DNA from: Polytrichum commune
Taxonomy: Eukaryota > Streptophyta > Polytrichopsida > Polytrichales > Polytrichaceae
DNA: 60,000 nt
Assembly: GCA_950295325.1 (NCBI GenBank)
Contig: OX485805.1
Span: forward strand, 31,919,501 to 31,979,500
Reading direction: 5' to 3'
The notes below the pieces were generated by a model. It was not told where the DNA came from, searched no databases, and was given only the letters and a program-made list of their open reading frames with translations. Of the stretch, positions 13,972 through 25,081 are shown one piece after another; position 1 is the stretch's first letter, and the number at the start of each line of letters is the position of its first letter. Made by a program: the position numbers and the translations under genes.

Positions 13972-14031
13972 TATGCAAGGGCTGCAACGAAACTCAAGAA
14001 CCATGACCCTCCAATTATATTGGCAAAAGTG
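13972..14031 (+). pseudogene. Captured protein disulfide isomerase exon fragment
   Basis: After a TGTATGCAG acceptor the frame reads YARAATKLKNHDPPIILAKV, then hits ATG-TGA. This is the segment that follows the first CGHC active site in PDI thioredoxin folds, where the family reads (P)EYxxAAxxLxxxxPPIxLAKVD. The expected aspartate codon is lost, apparently by a one-base deletion (GTGATGTG for GTGGATGTG). No thioredoxin active site or downstream exon is recognisable nearby. I infer a host gene fragment carried in the transposon. The family match is strong but short (20 residues). Confidence 0.7.
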
Positions 14032-14561
14032 ATGTGAAGCAACGCTCTAAACTGGAAATGTGTCAGACATAAAGGAAGATACTCGCCTGATAAAAATGAT
14101 CAACTGACTTGAGGTTTTTAAAATAGGTTTGTGCGAGGGAGGCACGTGCCAATATTGGTCCATTGTTGTAATGGTTTGAGATAAGGATATAATTGACTTT
14201 TAAAGAGTATCACATTGCCGAATGCCTATGGGTGTGAGCATGCTATTGCACTCTCCATACCAACAGGTTGTGTAACCAAATGATCGGTCCATAGTGGTAT
14301 TACCTCTTTTATCTTTTTGGTTTCACAACTTTAATTAGGCTCTATCAGTATTGGTTCTTTATTAATGGTGGCAAAATTAGTGCAGTAGTTCTCTGGACAG
14401 TGCATTTTCATGCACTTCTGGACCAACCAGGGTCACCAATGCTGTCATAATTATACATGAAGGGACCTGCAGTGGAGTTTGCCTGATAAAGTCCTACCAC
14501 CTATACATTCAAATTCAAATTCTCTCCCCTTGCCATTTCTTAACAGTTGTCTGTTGTCCAG

Positions 14562-15044
14562 GCTACAGTGTTGAAGCACCACATTCTGCAATTTTCAGGA
14601 TATGTTTGGAGTGAAAATCAGGTAATGTGTGCATGGACTATATCTATCTTCTTCAGTTTGATCCTTAAGTCATATTTGCAGTCTCCTGTACAATCTTTTG
14701 ACATCATATTGGCACTTTTTATAAAAGTTTTGATTCCTTTATAATAAAGTTGAAATCAAGTGGGAAGACCATAAAAGTCTGAGAGGAAGTAAAAACCTTA
14801 GAAACAATGGATTTAAGGCTTCCACAATTTGATGCACATTTTCCACTCTGGCTTGGAGATTTTAGAATGAGCATTGTCTTTTATAGTTCTACATTCTGGC
14901 AGGTAGTGATTCTCTTGCAATATTTGCTTTTCACAGGAGAAGGAAAGAGCAAGAGTGAGAGAGAAGCTGGAGCGGTACACCAAGGAGGGTTTAGTTTCAC
15001 TTGTAGATGTGTTGGACATTCACATGTCGAGGACTGTTAAAAAG
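14562..15044 (+). pseudogene. Captured DEK-like gene fragment (two exons)
   Basis: Exon 1 (14562-14621) reads ATVLKHHILQFSGYVWSENQ between an acceptor TCCAG and donor GTAATG. Exon 2 (14937-15044) starts after TTTCACAG, contains REKLERYTKEGL and LVDVLDIHMSR, and ends KK before GTTGCA. Both are phase 0 and join into one frame. Plant DEK proteins have the same order: (N)I-x-QFSGFVW-x-EN-E, then EKxRxKVKEKLxKxxKExLxxxCDxLDI. The following lysine-rich KKEDIVxKLL segment is not found downstream. DEK is a chromatin-associated nuclear protein; only this short piece is present, so no function is implied. Confidence 0.75.
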
Positions 15045-16051
15045 GTTGCATTCCAACTACTTTCTTATTCTGTTTGTCAATGGTTCCACTCTTTTACTCA
15101 CCACTAATTACTTCGCAAAAAGTTGTGTTGTTAATATCTCAGATTCAGCTAGAAGGTAGCCAAATGTGCCAGCCAGAGGCTGAGAGCCTATGGCTTGCTA
15201 CCTACATTTTACTCGTGCAATTCTTTTGTATCCCTATCTTCTCCAACACCTTGGAAGTTATGGTTAGAATCTTTTAGCATTGCAAAGGAAGTTGCTGAGT
15301 GTAGGGAACAAACCAGTGTTTCTCTATCAACCAGTGTCAACTCAGGTGGTTCTACTCTTACTTTGTCTTAAATATATTCTGCATTTTCAAGATTATGCAT
15401 AAAGTGTACAGTGCATGGTTGATTTCCGAAACTTTTATGAAGCAAACTTGCTGACACAAAATCACAGATCACATTCATACAGTTGAACTTTCTATTTCAG
15501 AGCATGAGCTACAAACAAGCATAGTAAGCATTTTGGAAGAATAGTTATCAATAAAATCTTGTATATTGTATGTACATAAACACTCAGATCACTTTATCCA
15601 TCACTTTTTTGTGATTCAAACATATTAATATGGATGACAGTAAGGAGTCCACCTTTCGAAAAGAAGTAACCTTACCTAGAAGCTTGGTAAAACATGATCA
15701 AGAAAAGGTAGAATGGGCTCCCACTCACGGCAGTGTATACGTACACCACTGTTAATTTTATTTTGTTTTATGGGTGATAGAATACTGTAATTGAAAAACA
15801 AATGTGCTAAAGTCACAATATCTATTAATCATTAAAGTTGATTAATAAATGAAAATCTTGTTGGGCACTTGAAGCGATTGCAAGTGTAATGTGTTGTTAT
15901 GTTGAGTTTATCTTTTTGTGAGAATCCTCGTGCTGTGGAAAAAGTGGAAATGTTTGGTACCGTATTATTGCATTGCTTCCTGATCCGAAGAAATTTTGTT
16001 CGTAGCAGTTGGTTGGTTGAGAGCTGACAACTACTAAGTTATACATTGCAG

Positions 16052-16111
16052 ACTAGCTTCTCAATCAGCACAACATATCCTCTCTCTCGTGGTTCAAGTG
16101 GCAAGCTTGAG
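16052..16111 (+). other. Unidentified 60-bp exon-like segment in CACTA interior
   Basis: A 20-codon open frame lies between CATTGCAG and GTAAGG and reads TSFSISTTYPLSRGSSGKLE. Its phase-0 boundaries match those of the neighbouring DEK-like exons, so it may be another captured exon. I do not recognise the source gene. Confidence 0.35.
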
Positions 16112-17983
16112 GTAAGGGAATCCTCAAACATGTACATCTCTTATGATGTCAATGGTCAGGTTGATGGATAAATAGATGCTCTGCTCTGTTTTTATTTATT
16201 TCAAATGAACCCCTATGCATCTGATTAAAAAGTACAAAGTTTCATGTGAGTCTTTTAACCATGTCTTTGTTGTAGATTTTTGGAATCCTCACATAAGAAT
16301 GATGTTGTCTGGATCCCTCTTTTGATGTCATGTTCCTTTTTCGTGTGCGTGTTTGATATGTGAAACAAATATTAAATATCATATCAAGAAAAATTCTATT
16401 AAAATCGTGTTGTTGACAAAAATGAATGTACCACCTTCTTATGTATATAATCAATTTATGTATATAATCAATTTATGGTTATCTTATGTACATAATCAGT
16501 TTCGATAGCATTTAAACCCGTCCTGGATGGGGCTTTGTGTCTTTAGGAAATGTGATTTATTTTCTTTGTTGGTTTCATAAGAGAAGGGGCTCTTTGTGGG
16601 GAATGTTTGTGGCAACAAAGGTGAGTGGGTCCTTAATATGATGAAGCACAGTGGTACTTTTGTACACCTTTCAGTGTTCAAGCACTTGGGTTGTTGGAAC
16701 CTGAAGATGACCTACTTTGACTCAATCAGATTGCATCAAAGAACAATGCGACTTGAAGAATGTGTAGCAAATTAGATTAAGTAAGTCATTGCATGTCGCA
16801 GATGGTGAGGAAGTTCAAGGTGTGAATCGTTGTGGTTTATTTCCTGAATGAAATCTCTCATGGAAGCACAAGTTTAAGCTAGCACAAGTGACAGCAGAAG
16901 TCCCTACTTTCTTTCTGTTGCATGGGTTATGTGATAACCTGAGCATCCTAGATGTGTTGGCTCCATTTGCTGCATTGGGGCTGTTTGCAGAAATATTTAG
17001 AGGTGGTTCTAGTCTATATTTCTGTGGTTTTTTTGATGTTATCTCTTCAGTGCTTTGTGCTGTAGAGAATCACCGTAATCCTAACCTGTTGGAAAAGTGG
17101 TGGTTGCAATTGAATTGTCGTGCTTTTTCCCTTTTCTTGGATCTTGTTTTAGGTTAAAGTATTGGCTGCTCAATAGTTCCTTATGTACAGGAGATTCAGA
17201 GAGAATTGGAGTGAGAGACCAGTTTGTATTTATTTTCTTCCCTTTTTCAGTTGCATGTATACTAGTTGAATCATCAAAGGCCGGTACTGTAACTGCATGA
17301 GAATCAAATGTAGAGAAATTATCAAACTGGGTTCTCTTCAAGTTACTACCTACATTGTCGCCAATTTTGAAATGAAAAAAACTTGTGATGATGGTAGAGT
17401 GAGTATTCAAAGATTGAACGATAAGCTTAGCTACCTGTTCCAAGTGATTCAATATTCTTGCATATTCTTTTATTTTTGCCTGGAGGTCAATTTCTCCAGC
17501 TCTGAAGTGCGTATATCACTTAGTACCGTAACCAGCCCCTTGCTTTCAAAACTTAAACTTGGACAGTGTGAAAGTGAGAAACCATTCATGTCATGAATGG
17601 TTCAATTTTATACCAGAATCACAGTAAATGTGTTCAAATGTGTCCCTACTTTCTTTCTGTTTGCTAATTTTTGGGGATTTTAGATTGCATTACTCACTTG
17701 GGTGTTGATATGATGGCTTCAGTTCGGTGACATATCAGCCTTGCATCACTAAGGTATGTGGGCATTATATGGTCACTCTTCCTAACTAGACACCTATAAT
17801 TGAGTGGTTTATAGAAAGACTTGGGTTAGAATGTTGATCTTTAAGGGTCCAGTTACATTGGTCTCCAATATGTAATGTGGTGCATCTTTTGTGGTGAGTG
17901 CCAGGAGGTAGAGTTAGAAGCAATGAAGTTCGTGTGAAGTAGACTTCAATCTGGTCCTCCATCATATGTAGTGTGCTTATTTT

Positions 17984-20900
17984 ATGGAAGTGGAGTCCGA
18001 ATACGAGCGACTAAGGCGTTCTAAGATTGAAGCGAACAGAAGGAAGTTGGAATCCTTGGGACTTCTTGCATTGGCGGCTTCGGTGCAACCAGCAGCTATT
18101 TTGAAGAGGTAAACTTCCATCCTTGTTGGTATGCTTGAGATTGTAGTCTACTTTGAGTACTGTTTACACTTAAAATTTATAACCTTAAATTCGTACCCTC
18201 ACCCTAGTTCATTTGTCGCAGCTATCCAACTGTCAACCAAATATTATGGAGATTAAGCTAAAAAATTTACTTAGAGAAATAGCAACATTGAGCGATGAAG
18301 ACGTGAAGACTTTGTTTTTAGAGATTCACAAATTTCCCGCAATCAATTCGTCTTTGCTAGCCAAAATGCAAGATCTCCTTGCTAATACTTTCGAGGATGC
18401 CAGGACTACGGTATCCGATTCCCTTCAGCCACCCAGGAGGAGTGCCAAGTTGTCAACTAAACCATTAGTATCAACGCATATAGAGGAAAGGGAGAGTAGC
18501 AAGGAAGACGGTGTATCTAGTGAGCATAAAATTGATAAGGACATAGACTATAGTGTAGAATCATCATCATCAGAAGAAGAAGAAGAAGAAAAAGAAGAAG
18601 AAGAAGAAAACCACATAAAACCCATTGCAACCCAAGGCAAACCGGTAAGTAATCTAATTCACTGGCTGAATATGTCACTTTAATTATTGCATGCTTGAAG
18701 ATAGTCACTTTCGTGCATTGAACGCATTCCTAATCTTCATAAGTGTTGTGGGTGTTGTTGTAGTCAGTTGGAATTGAATATCACTGCGTCTAGTCGTACA
18801 CATTACTTAGTCCAGTTGAACCTTACTACACATAGTTGAACTCTACTAAGCAAAGTTATATGCTAATTGACCCCTTAACTATGCACAATAGGGAATTTCT
18901 ATGTGCCCTTGGATGTGACAATGTATAGTCAATAAAAATATTGTTTGGGTGTTTTTGCAGAGGAGAGAACTTCCTAGAAGCTGGACTTTTAGGAAGAAGA
19001 AAATGGCCTCACCTCGCAGAAGGAAGAGGAAATGACCTGTTGAAGATTTGGAAGGTTGGGAGGATCGTCGTGAGGCTGAAGAGAATGAGGACGACGAAGA
19101 AGAAGATTTCGATTGGAACAAGCCAATCTTGGTAGAGGACGGGAGAGACTATGTCCGGGTGCGAGGAAAGCAATCTCAGAGGGATGATCCAGACCCTTCC
19201 AAGGATAGTAGTGCAGCCAAGCTAGCCTTAGAGATAGAAAAAAAAAGAATTGTTAATTATGAAACGGGAGTTGGCATTAACATCACGCCGCCACTCCGTG
19301 AGGGCGCACAACAGCGACGAAGAAGAAGATGGAGTTGCAATGCGAAGGACTTCCAATCACAACTCGCAGATGAAGGCCAAGAGGAGGGCAACGAATAAAG
19401 CATGCCGGGATGAATTCGATGAGAGAGCCCGGGAGGGAAAGCCACGATTTGTTGTCGATCTTGACGATAACGGTAAACCATAGCCAACCCAGTATTTTAT
19501 ACAAAGTTCCTTAGATGTTTGTCATTGCATCTAAACATAAAAAACTATCGCTATAACCATACGACTAAGTTGAGTAATATGCATGTTACTCGTTACAGTA
19601 ACCGAACTCATTTGCATTCTATATACTTAGCGAAATCGATATGTACCTCACTACTTGTAGTAATACCAGACCTTGTTGTCAACATTACTTGACATAGTAA
19701 AGTGTTTATCACTCCATGAAGTAAGAGATATACCCCATTACTAGATGTATTCACTCTTAGCAGTCGCAGATGATTACTACGTAGAGTTAGTTTCTACTAC
19801 AACTTGTGACAATGTAATTTGTATGCAGCATAACATATGAATATTGTTATACTTTAAAGGAGGTTTGTTGTTGATTCGTAATGTTTTTTGTAGGCAATCC
19901 CAACGGAGTTTATAGGCCGCAGTGGTTGAATGCGCTGCGAGGCTACTCCAGCGATTTGGACGGAGCGTGGACAACGTGAACGATCAGTCCGAAACAGCTC
20001 TCGACAACATATTCACATGGATGAAGGAGAATTGGGAGTATCGCGGCTCTCGTGGAGAAAAAAGAGTATTGAGGTATGAAAATTTCAAATCTAACCTAGG
20101 TCAGCAGCTGAAAAGTAAGAGAGCGCAGATGAAGATGCGCATATCAAAAGGTTTATGCAGGCCTGAGTCTATCCGCTTGGACCACTGGCTCAACATGGTT
20201 GAACTGACACGCGATCCTCGCAAAATTGAGCAAGCAAATGTGATGCGGGAGGCAAGAAAGTGCGTGAAAAAAATCTCTACCTTTGGACGCAGCGAAGGGG
20301 AGGTCCGAGCCCGGCTGGTGAGTAGTCTTGAGTTAGTTTTGCAACTCACTGTAATATTTGAATTTCGTTGATTGTTCCCGGGTTTTTGACTTTGTGATTC
20401 AATTGTGCAGGCCTCGGAGCTGAACAGGGACCCCCACCATGACGAGGTGGAGGTGGAGCTTGTCAGGGACAAGAACACCTCGCGATCGAGAGGTGGCCGG
20501 CCGATGTCTTCGAATTTGTCAAAGGGGGGGGGGTTAGTGATGCCCAGTACAAAGGCGGATTTGGTATTTCCCCGCATATAAGCCGCACAAGCAACTCTGG
20601 AACAGAGGAAGTGAAGGCAGAGGTGAGGGCATTAGATGAGCGATTAAACATAATGCAAATGAGAATGCAATCCTCGCTTGATGCCGTGATGGCCAAGTTT
20701 GGCATCACGGTGGAAGGAATGGCGAGTGGACCCTCACGTGGAGCCCCTTCCCCTCATGATGACAAAGGAAAGGAGAACTCCCGTAGGAGTGTGTCTCCTA
20801 CTGCACGTTCTATGTCTAGAGACCCTGTAAGCAAGGTTCTTGACTTTGGTAATGCTGGTGAGAAACCTATTGTGTTGAGTACAGAGATCCCTTGCGGATC

Positions 20901-22194
20901 TCAAAAAGCATCCTCAGGGCACGAGGAGCAAGACCAGGTATGAATTCAGTTTGCGAGCAATTTGAGAACTATGGCATTCCACAACCTATATGTTCAATTC
21001 GCAAAGTGCATTGTAATATAATTTCAGAGCCTTGTTTGGTGTCCAATAATTGAGTTGTCTCTTAGGCATGTGTGTGGTTGAGTTATGCATAGGCACAAGA
21101 GGTATCTAGTGGGGCAGTTCAATCAATTGGAAGGCCAACATCTCACGATGGTGTGAAGACACACGAAGGAGATGTGAAAACTGAGAGGGGACCTAAACCA
21201 AAGCGCATACGACTGAGCGAAGTGGAGAAATTAACTTTGGAGGCCGGTCCAATGATTCAGAAAGGTCACTTTATCAAAACTTTACTTGATTATGTTGAGT
21301 CTTTATGCTAACTTATATAGTTATGTAAACATAACTATACACAGTGAAGTATCGCTGTAGCAAGTATGCAATAATGTCCTTAAAGTTTTATTTTATTACT
21401 ACCCGTAGTCATTGAAGCTTACTACGTACAGTTATCGGCCTACCACATAGTCGTCCTACATTACTAGATGCAGTAATGTGATATCAGCTAAGCCGTGGAG
21501 TGTTTAGATAATAGAGGTGGATTTCAAGATATCTACATCTATGTAGGAAGTTGTGCAAACCAAGATGGAGCTGTAGAAATGTCCTAAACCAAGACTCAGC
21601 TACATTTGCTAAAACTAGGTCTCTGTTTGAATTTGATTCAGTTTGCCAATGCAATAATAGTTCAGTGTAAGGCTAAAATGGTTGAGTAACATTGCAGACA
21701 AGTTGAGGTGTAGCCCATTAAAAAAGGGCTCGAAGAAAATGGAGAAAGAAGGAGACAAAGAAGTGGTGGATAAGCGTCGGGGTGATAAACCCCCCCTTGC
21801 CACGAAGGCTCTAAAGAAAAGTCAGCCCACTCATGAATTGGTGAGCACATGTTATGGACAATGCAGTATTCAATGATTGGACCACTCGCAACCCAAAAAA
21901 TATTATATTCTTAACACTAACTTGTGGTTGTCGCAATTGTGCAGACAATGGGGGATGTGGTATACTTGTGTGGCTATGAAGAGGAGGATTCGAAGGCCAA
22001 GCATATTGCCAAGGGTGTTATTCATAATGTAGCGGGTGGTATGTTGCACGGAAAGGTGATTGGCAAGATGTATGTTTCGTTGACAATTACGGAGTCATAT
22101 CAAGACGACTATCCCCTACTTGAACCTCTCAATGGAGACGATCCTCCTGTCACTACAATTGGCCAAGCGAAGGGCCATTTCATTCTTTGGTCAA
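17984..22194 (+). pseudogene. CACTA ORF1-type gene (Transposase_24/DUF8039-like), multi-exon, frame-broken
   Basis: Eight probable exons with GT/AG ends: 17984-18108, 18222-18644, 18961 to about 19472, 19894-20320, 20411-20938, 21093-21264, 21698-21840, 21945-22194. The start ATG opens EYERLRRSKIEANRRKLESLGL, the 'YExLRxxRIxxNxxxLxxLGL' entry motif common in plant CACTA ORF1 proteins. Exon 2 has an acidic E-rich tail. Exon 4 carries HWLNMVELTRDP...ANVMREARK, resembling the Transposase_24 core. Exon 5 ends in a coiled coil (VRALDERLNIMQMRMQSSLD). Exon 8 (VHGKVIG-like HGKVIGKMYVS, then ILWS) resembles DUF8039. Defects: TGA at 19033-19035, apparent shifts at the A-run near 19240 and the G-run at 20525-20534, and another near 19975. 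The exon 1/2 phase also does not match cleanly. A final exon was not found. Confidence 0.75.
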
Positions 22195-23338
22195 GTGAGT
22201 GTGTAAGGTTGTGTGCGGCTACGTGAGCGTGAAGTGGATATGTAGACCTATGTTGATTTTTAGACATTTACTCCTATGGAGTTCAATGATTACCATTGTT
22301 AGTAGCAAGTTGTGAAACATTCATAATACACTATTATATAAACATGAGTTGGGTTTTTGAACATCATAACTCAGTTTGTGCATAACATTTGTGCATGTTC
22401 TCAACATATGACTATGTTGAGTCATCCTTGGTTAGTAGATGCAGTAAACGAAATCATTTGCATCATAAACATGGCACTCTGCTAAGTGGACTTGAACTTC
22501 ACTACTAGTAATAAACCTTAAATACATAAGTAAACCACATGACCTCACAAAGTAGGGAAAACACCAAGGTTAGTTGTCCACAATACTTTTATAGTAAAGT
22601 ATTTATGACTACGCCAAGTAAGATATATACGCCATTTCCATATTCGTCCACTCTGGATAGTCACAGACGCTTACCACGTAGAGTAATTGCCTAGTATGAC
22701 CATTGGCAATATAATGTGCATTCCATAAGCGTATCACTGTGTGAAGTGAACCACTTGTTACTTGATACAGTAAAGATAGTAATTATCATTACAAAACATG
22801 TCACTTGGCAAAGTTATATGCACTTCATTACTAGTAATACATAATAATACAAACGACAACTACAGGACCTCACAACGTAGGCCACAAATTACTTGGTTAA
22901 TGTAAACATTACTCAATTCAGTGAAATGGATATTACGATATGTAGTAAGAAAAATGAGCATTCATTGTATATATTTACTATTAGCAGTTACAGACGCTTA
23001 CTACGCAACGTTAGTGAATCCCCGGTTTGTTGTTCGCGATAACGGGAGACAGTAATGTGTGAGAATTAATTGACCTAATTATCGCCACGTGAAAAGATAT
23101 TTGTTGCAAGCACGTTCTTAACGCTAAGGGCCAAAATGGAATGTATGTATTGGCATTTTACATATTCTCACTTTGTGTAGTGAAGTGCAATCACCATACA
23201 TGACTGGTGCTAGTACCACTAGTCCACTGGACCTAGTAATATAAACTTGTGTCTTATTGTACTATTATTGACGAGGGGGAGTAAAGGAGGACATCTACTT
23301 TAAGTAGTAAAGCCTTGGAGCACCTCAAACTTCACTGC

Positions 23339-23409
23339 CATTGGGAACGATTCCATTGGGAACGATTCCATTGGGAACGATTCCATTGGGAACGATTCCA
23401 TTGGGAACG
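23339..23409 (+). repeat. 15-bp tandem array near CACTA right end
   Basis: Four full copies and one partial copy of CATTGGGAACGATTC lie about 140 bp inside the right terminus. The core TTGGGAACG is the motif seen near the left terminus, in the same orientation. The array is a likely transposase-accessory binding site by analogy with En/Spm subterminal repeats. Confidence 0.75.
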
Positions 23410-23549
23410 CCCTGTCCGACATGACTATGACGACACTTTACTGCTTGTCTGAAGCGACTGGTCGTTTTCCACGTTAGTAAAGTCCGGGTTTTCTCACTTG
23501 TGGAAGTTGAAAAACCCAGTTGTAAAAGACGTGTTCTGTAGTAGTGGTG

Positions 23550-25076
23550 CTCCATCCAAGTGAAGGCTCATGTCCTGATCACACCAAACTTTCCGTTTGG
23601 TTCCGGCTGTGAAATTGTTGGGGATTATGTTTAGAAATAGATGTTGGCCCACCACTTTTCACACTATTAAAGTCGGAGATGCTCACGGATGGTGACAGAA
23701 GTGGCTGGTGTGATCAACCCCTCAGTGTTTGCAGGGACTTTGTACGATTTCAACATCAGGTCAATACAATGCTCTGGCCTCTCACATATGACCCAATTCC
23801 CCTCAATCCAGATCGACAGTGAATTATACTATAGGATTAAGCAAACCCGTTCAACTACTAGTTCACTTTCTGCTAAGTGTTGAGGTGGGAACACTGCTGA
23901 GGCGATTGCAATACGATTTCTCTGAAAATGAGATTGGTCAGTGTGGGTTAAGAGTTTGGCAATTCAGTGGATGGCTTTCTGCAGGTATGGCCCAGCAACT
24001 GGATGATGGATGCCATCCGAAGATAGGCTTTAAAGAATTGTATGTGACTGAATTTGCTAAGAGTGGAGTTACTGAAGGACATTAGCACTGGTTACACAGC
24101 ATTGCCCAAACAACTGTGACGTCCTCCGAAACATGGTGCAATTTTTGTTATTTCATAATGAGTTGTATAGTAGTCCTAGAAACATGCTCCAAAATTCTTA
24201 GGTATCCATCGCAGGAGACGCTGCAGTGGTGATCTATCTGCCCGGACTCACTCAGCCTTCCCAAGAGGAATTATTCATAAGTGGCGTACTCACGACACTG
24301 GTGAAGTACACTTCAAGTGAAAAAGAAACAAGAGATCCTTCCCATGGTTAGGGCATGCATTGCGACGGAGGCCTTCAAGCTTAAAGCATTTATGGTTGAT
24401 AATGTTGTATTTAAAAATTACGGACATAAGTTCATAAAAACTTCTCTTATATGTGGTTTATGATATCCTAAAGCTTAAGCAATCTTATTCTATAATGTTT
24501 CTTTCAAGATTATAAGTATACGTAAACGAGCGCAACAATAAAGTAACATCATAATTCGCACCGGTGACAATATTGGAGTCCTCTTTCATTTGTTTCTTCA
24601 TGTCATCTCATCTTCTAAACATGTTAAAATAACTTATAGTTTTGTAGGGTTTAAGATTTGTGTAGGGTTTAGGGTTTGGCTAGACTTTTAAAGTTACGAG
24701 ATAATGTGGTTTTTAAAGTTTCATTTGATGTTATATGTCACAAAGATTGCTTATTATGAGAAAAACCATTTGGATAAGGATGGTCAACCAATTCATGGTA
24801 ATCACGATCCTTACTCCTAAGGGAGATTGACACTGCAAGCGCCTGAATAGTCAAAGGGGTTGATGGAGTAAAGTGAGCTTAGATTGATTTTTGGACTTAA
24901 TGCAAGATAAATCTTTATGGAGCACAATACCACATTGCAAGCTTGTAATTGTGAGGGTCTCCCAAAGCCAAAGAAATGATTTTTAAGTGTCGAAGAACAT
25001 TTGCATTGTAGAATGTTGATTTTTAAAGGTGAATGGAAAACACATGACAATAAAGTTCAGAATATAGACCGTTGGA
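23550..25076 (+). other. Gene-like scraps right of the CACTA insertion
   Basis: Several short open stretches have plausible splice borders. Examples are a frame after TTTGCAGG near 23730, VTEVAGVINPSVFAGTLYDF at about 23692-23750, and GDAAVVIYLPGLTQPSQEEL after ATCGCAG at about 24213. None matches a family I recognise and no continuous model joins them. Bases 11669-11790, left of the CACTA element, are also open (for example YSRGGHSIYPQFWPQFPHL) and would have been contiguous with this region before insertion. A single degraded host locus split by the transposon is possible. Confidence 0.3.
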
Positions 25077-25081
25077 TTGAA

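Larger units (their letters stand above)
13120..23060 (+). repeat. Dispersed 150-300-bp modules within the CACTA element
   Basis: Related direct copies lie at about 13120-13280, 19595-19830, 21340-21500, 22425-22730 and 22740-23060. Each contains a version of CAGACGCTTACTACGTAGAG followed by a GACATTATAATGTGTATGC-like tail. The longer copies also share a CACTACTAGTAATA segment and a CATAGTAAAGT segment upstream. Copies sit in introns of ORF1, between ORF1 and the right end, and beside the DUF4216 exon. They therefore tie the whole 11.75 kb into one element. They could be enhancer-like or transposition-related internal repeats; function is unknown. Confidence 0.65.
11794..23546. mobile_element. 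Complete CACTA (En/Spm) transposon, 11.75 kb
   Basis: The left end at 11794 reads CACTACTACAGAACACGTCT and the right end at 23546 is its exact inverse; 24 bp match perfectly. The trinucleotide GTG flanks both sides (11791-11793 and 23547-23549), the 3-bp duplication made by CACTA elements. The motif TTGGGAACG lies near both ends: twice at 11954-11986, and in a 15-bp tandem array at 23339-23409. Coding remnants fit the superfamily: a DUF4216 fragment on the minus strand at the left, and a Transposase_24/DUF8039-like gene on the plus strand at the right. The middle carries captured host exons. No Tnp2 catalytic region is visible, so the copy is probably non-autonomous. Clean termini and target duplication suggest a fairly recent insertion. 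Confidence 0.95.

Noticed and set aside
23640-23760. KVGDAHGW-like phrase suggesting a plastocyanin-type protein
   Set aside because: Only a few residues match and the frame stops immediately. No copper ligands follow.
24650-24680. Telomere-like GGGTTTAGGGTTTGG stretch
   Set aside because: Only one or two imperfect TTTAGGG units, too short for an interstitial telomere tract.
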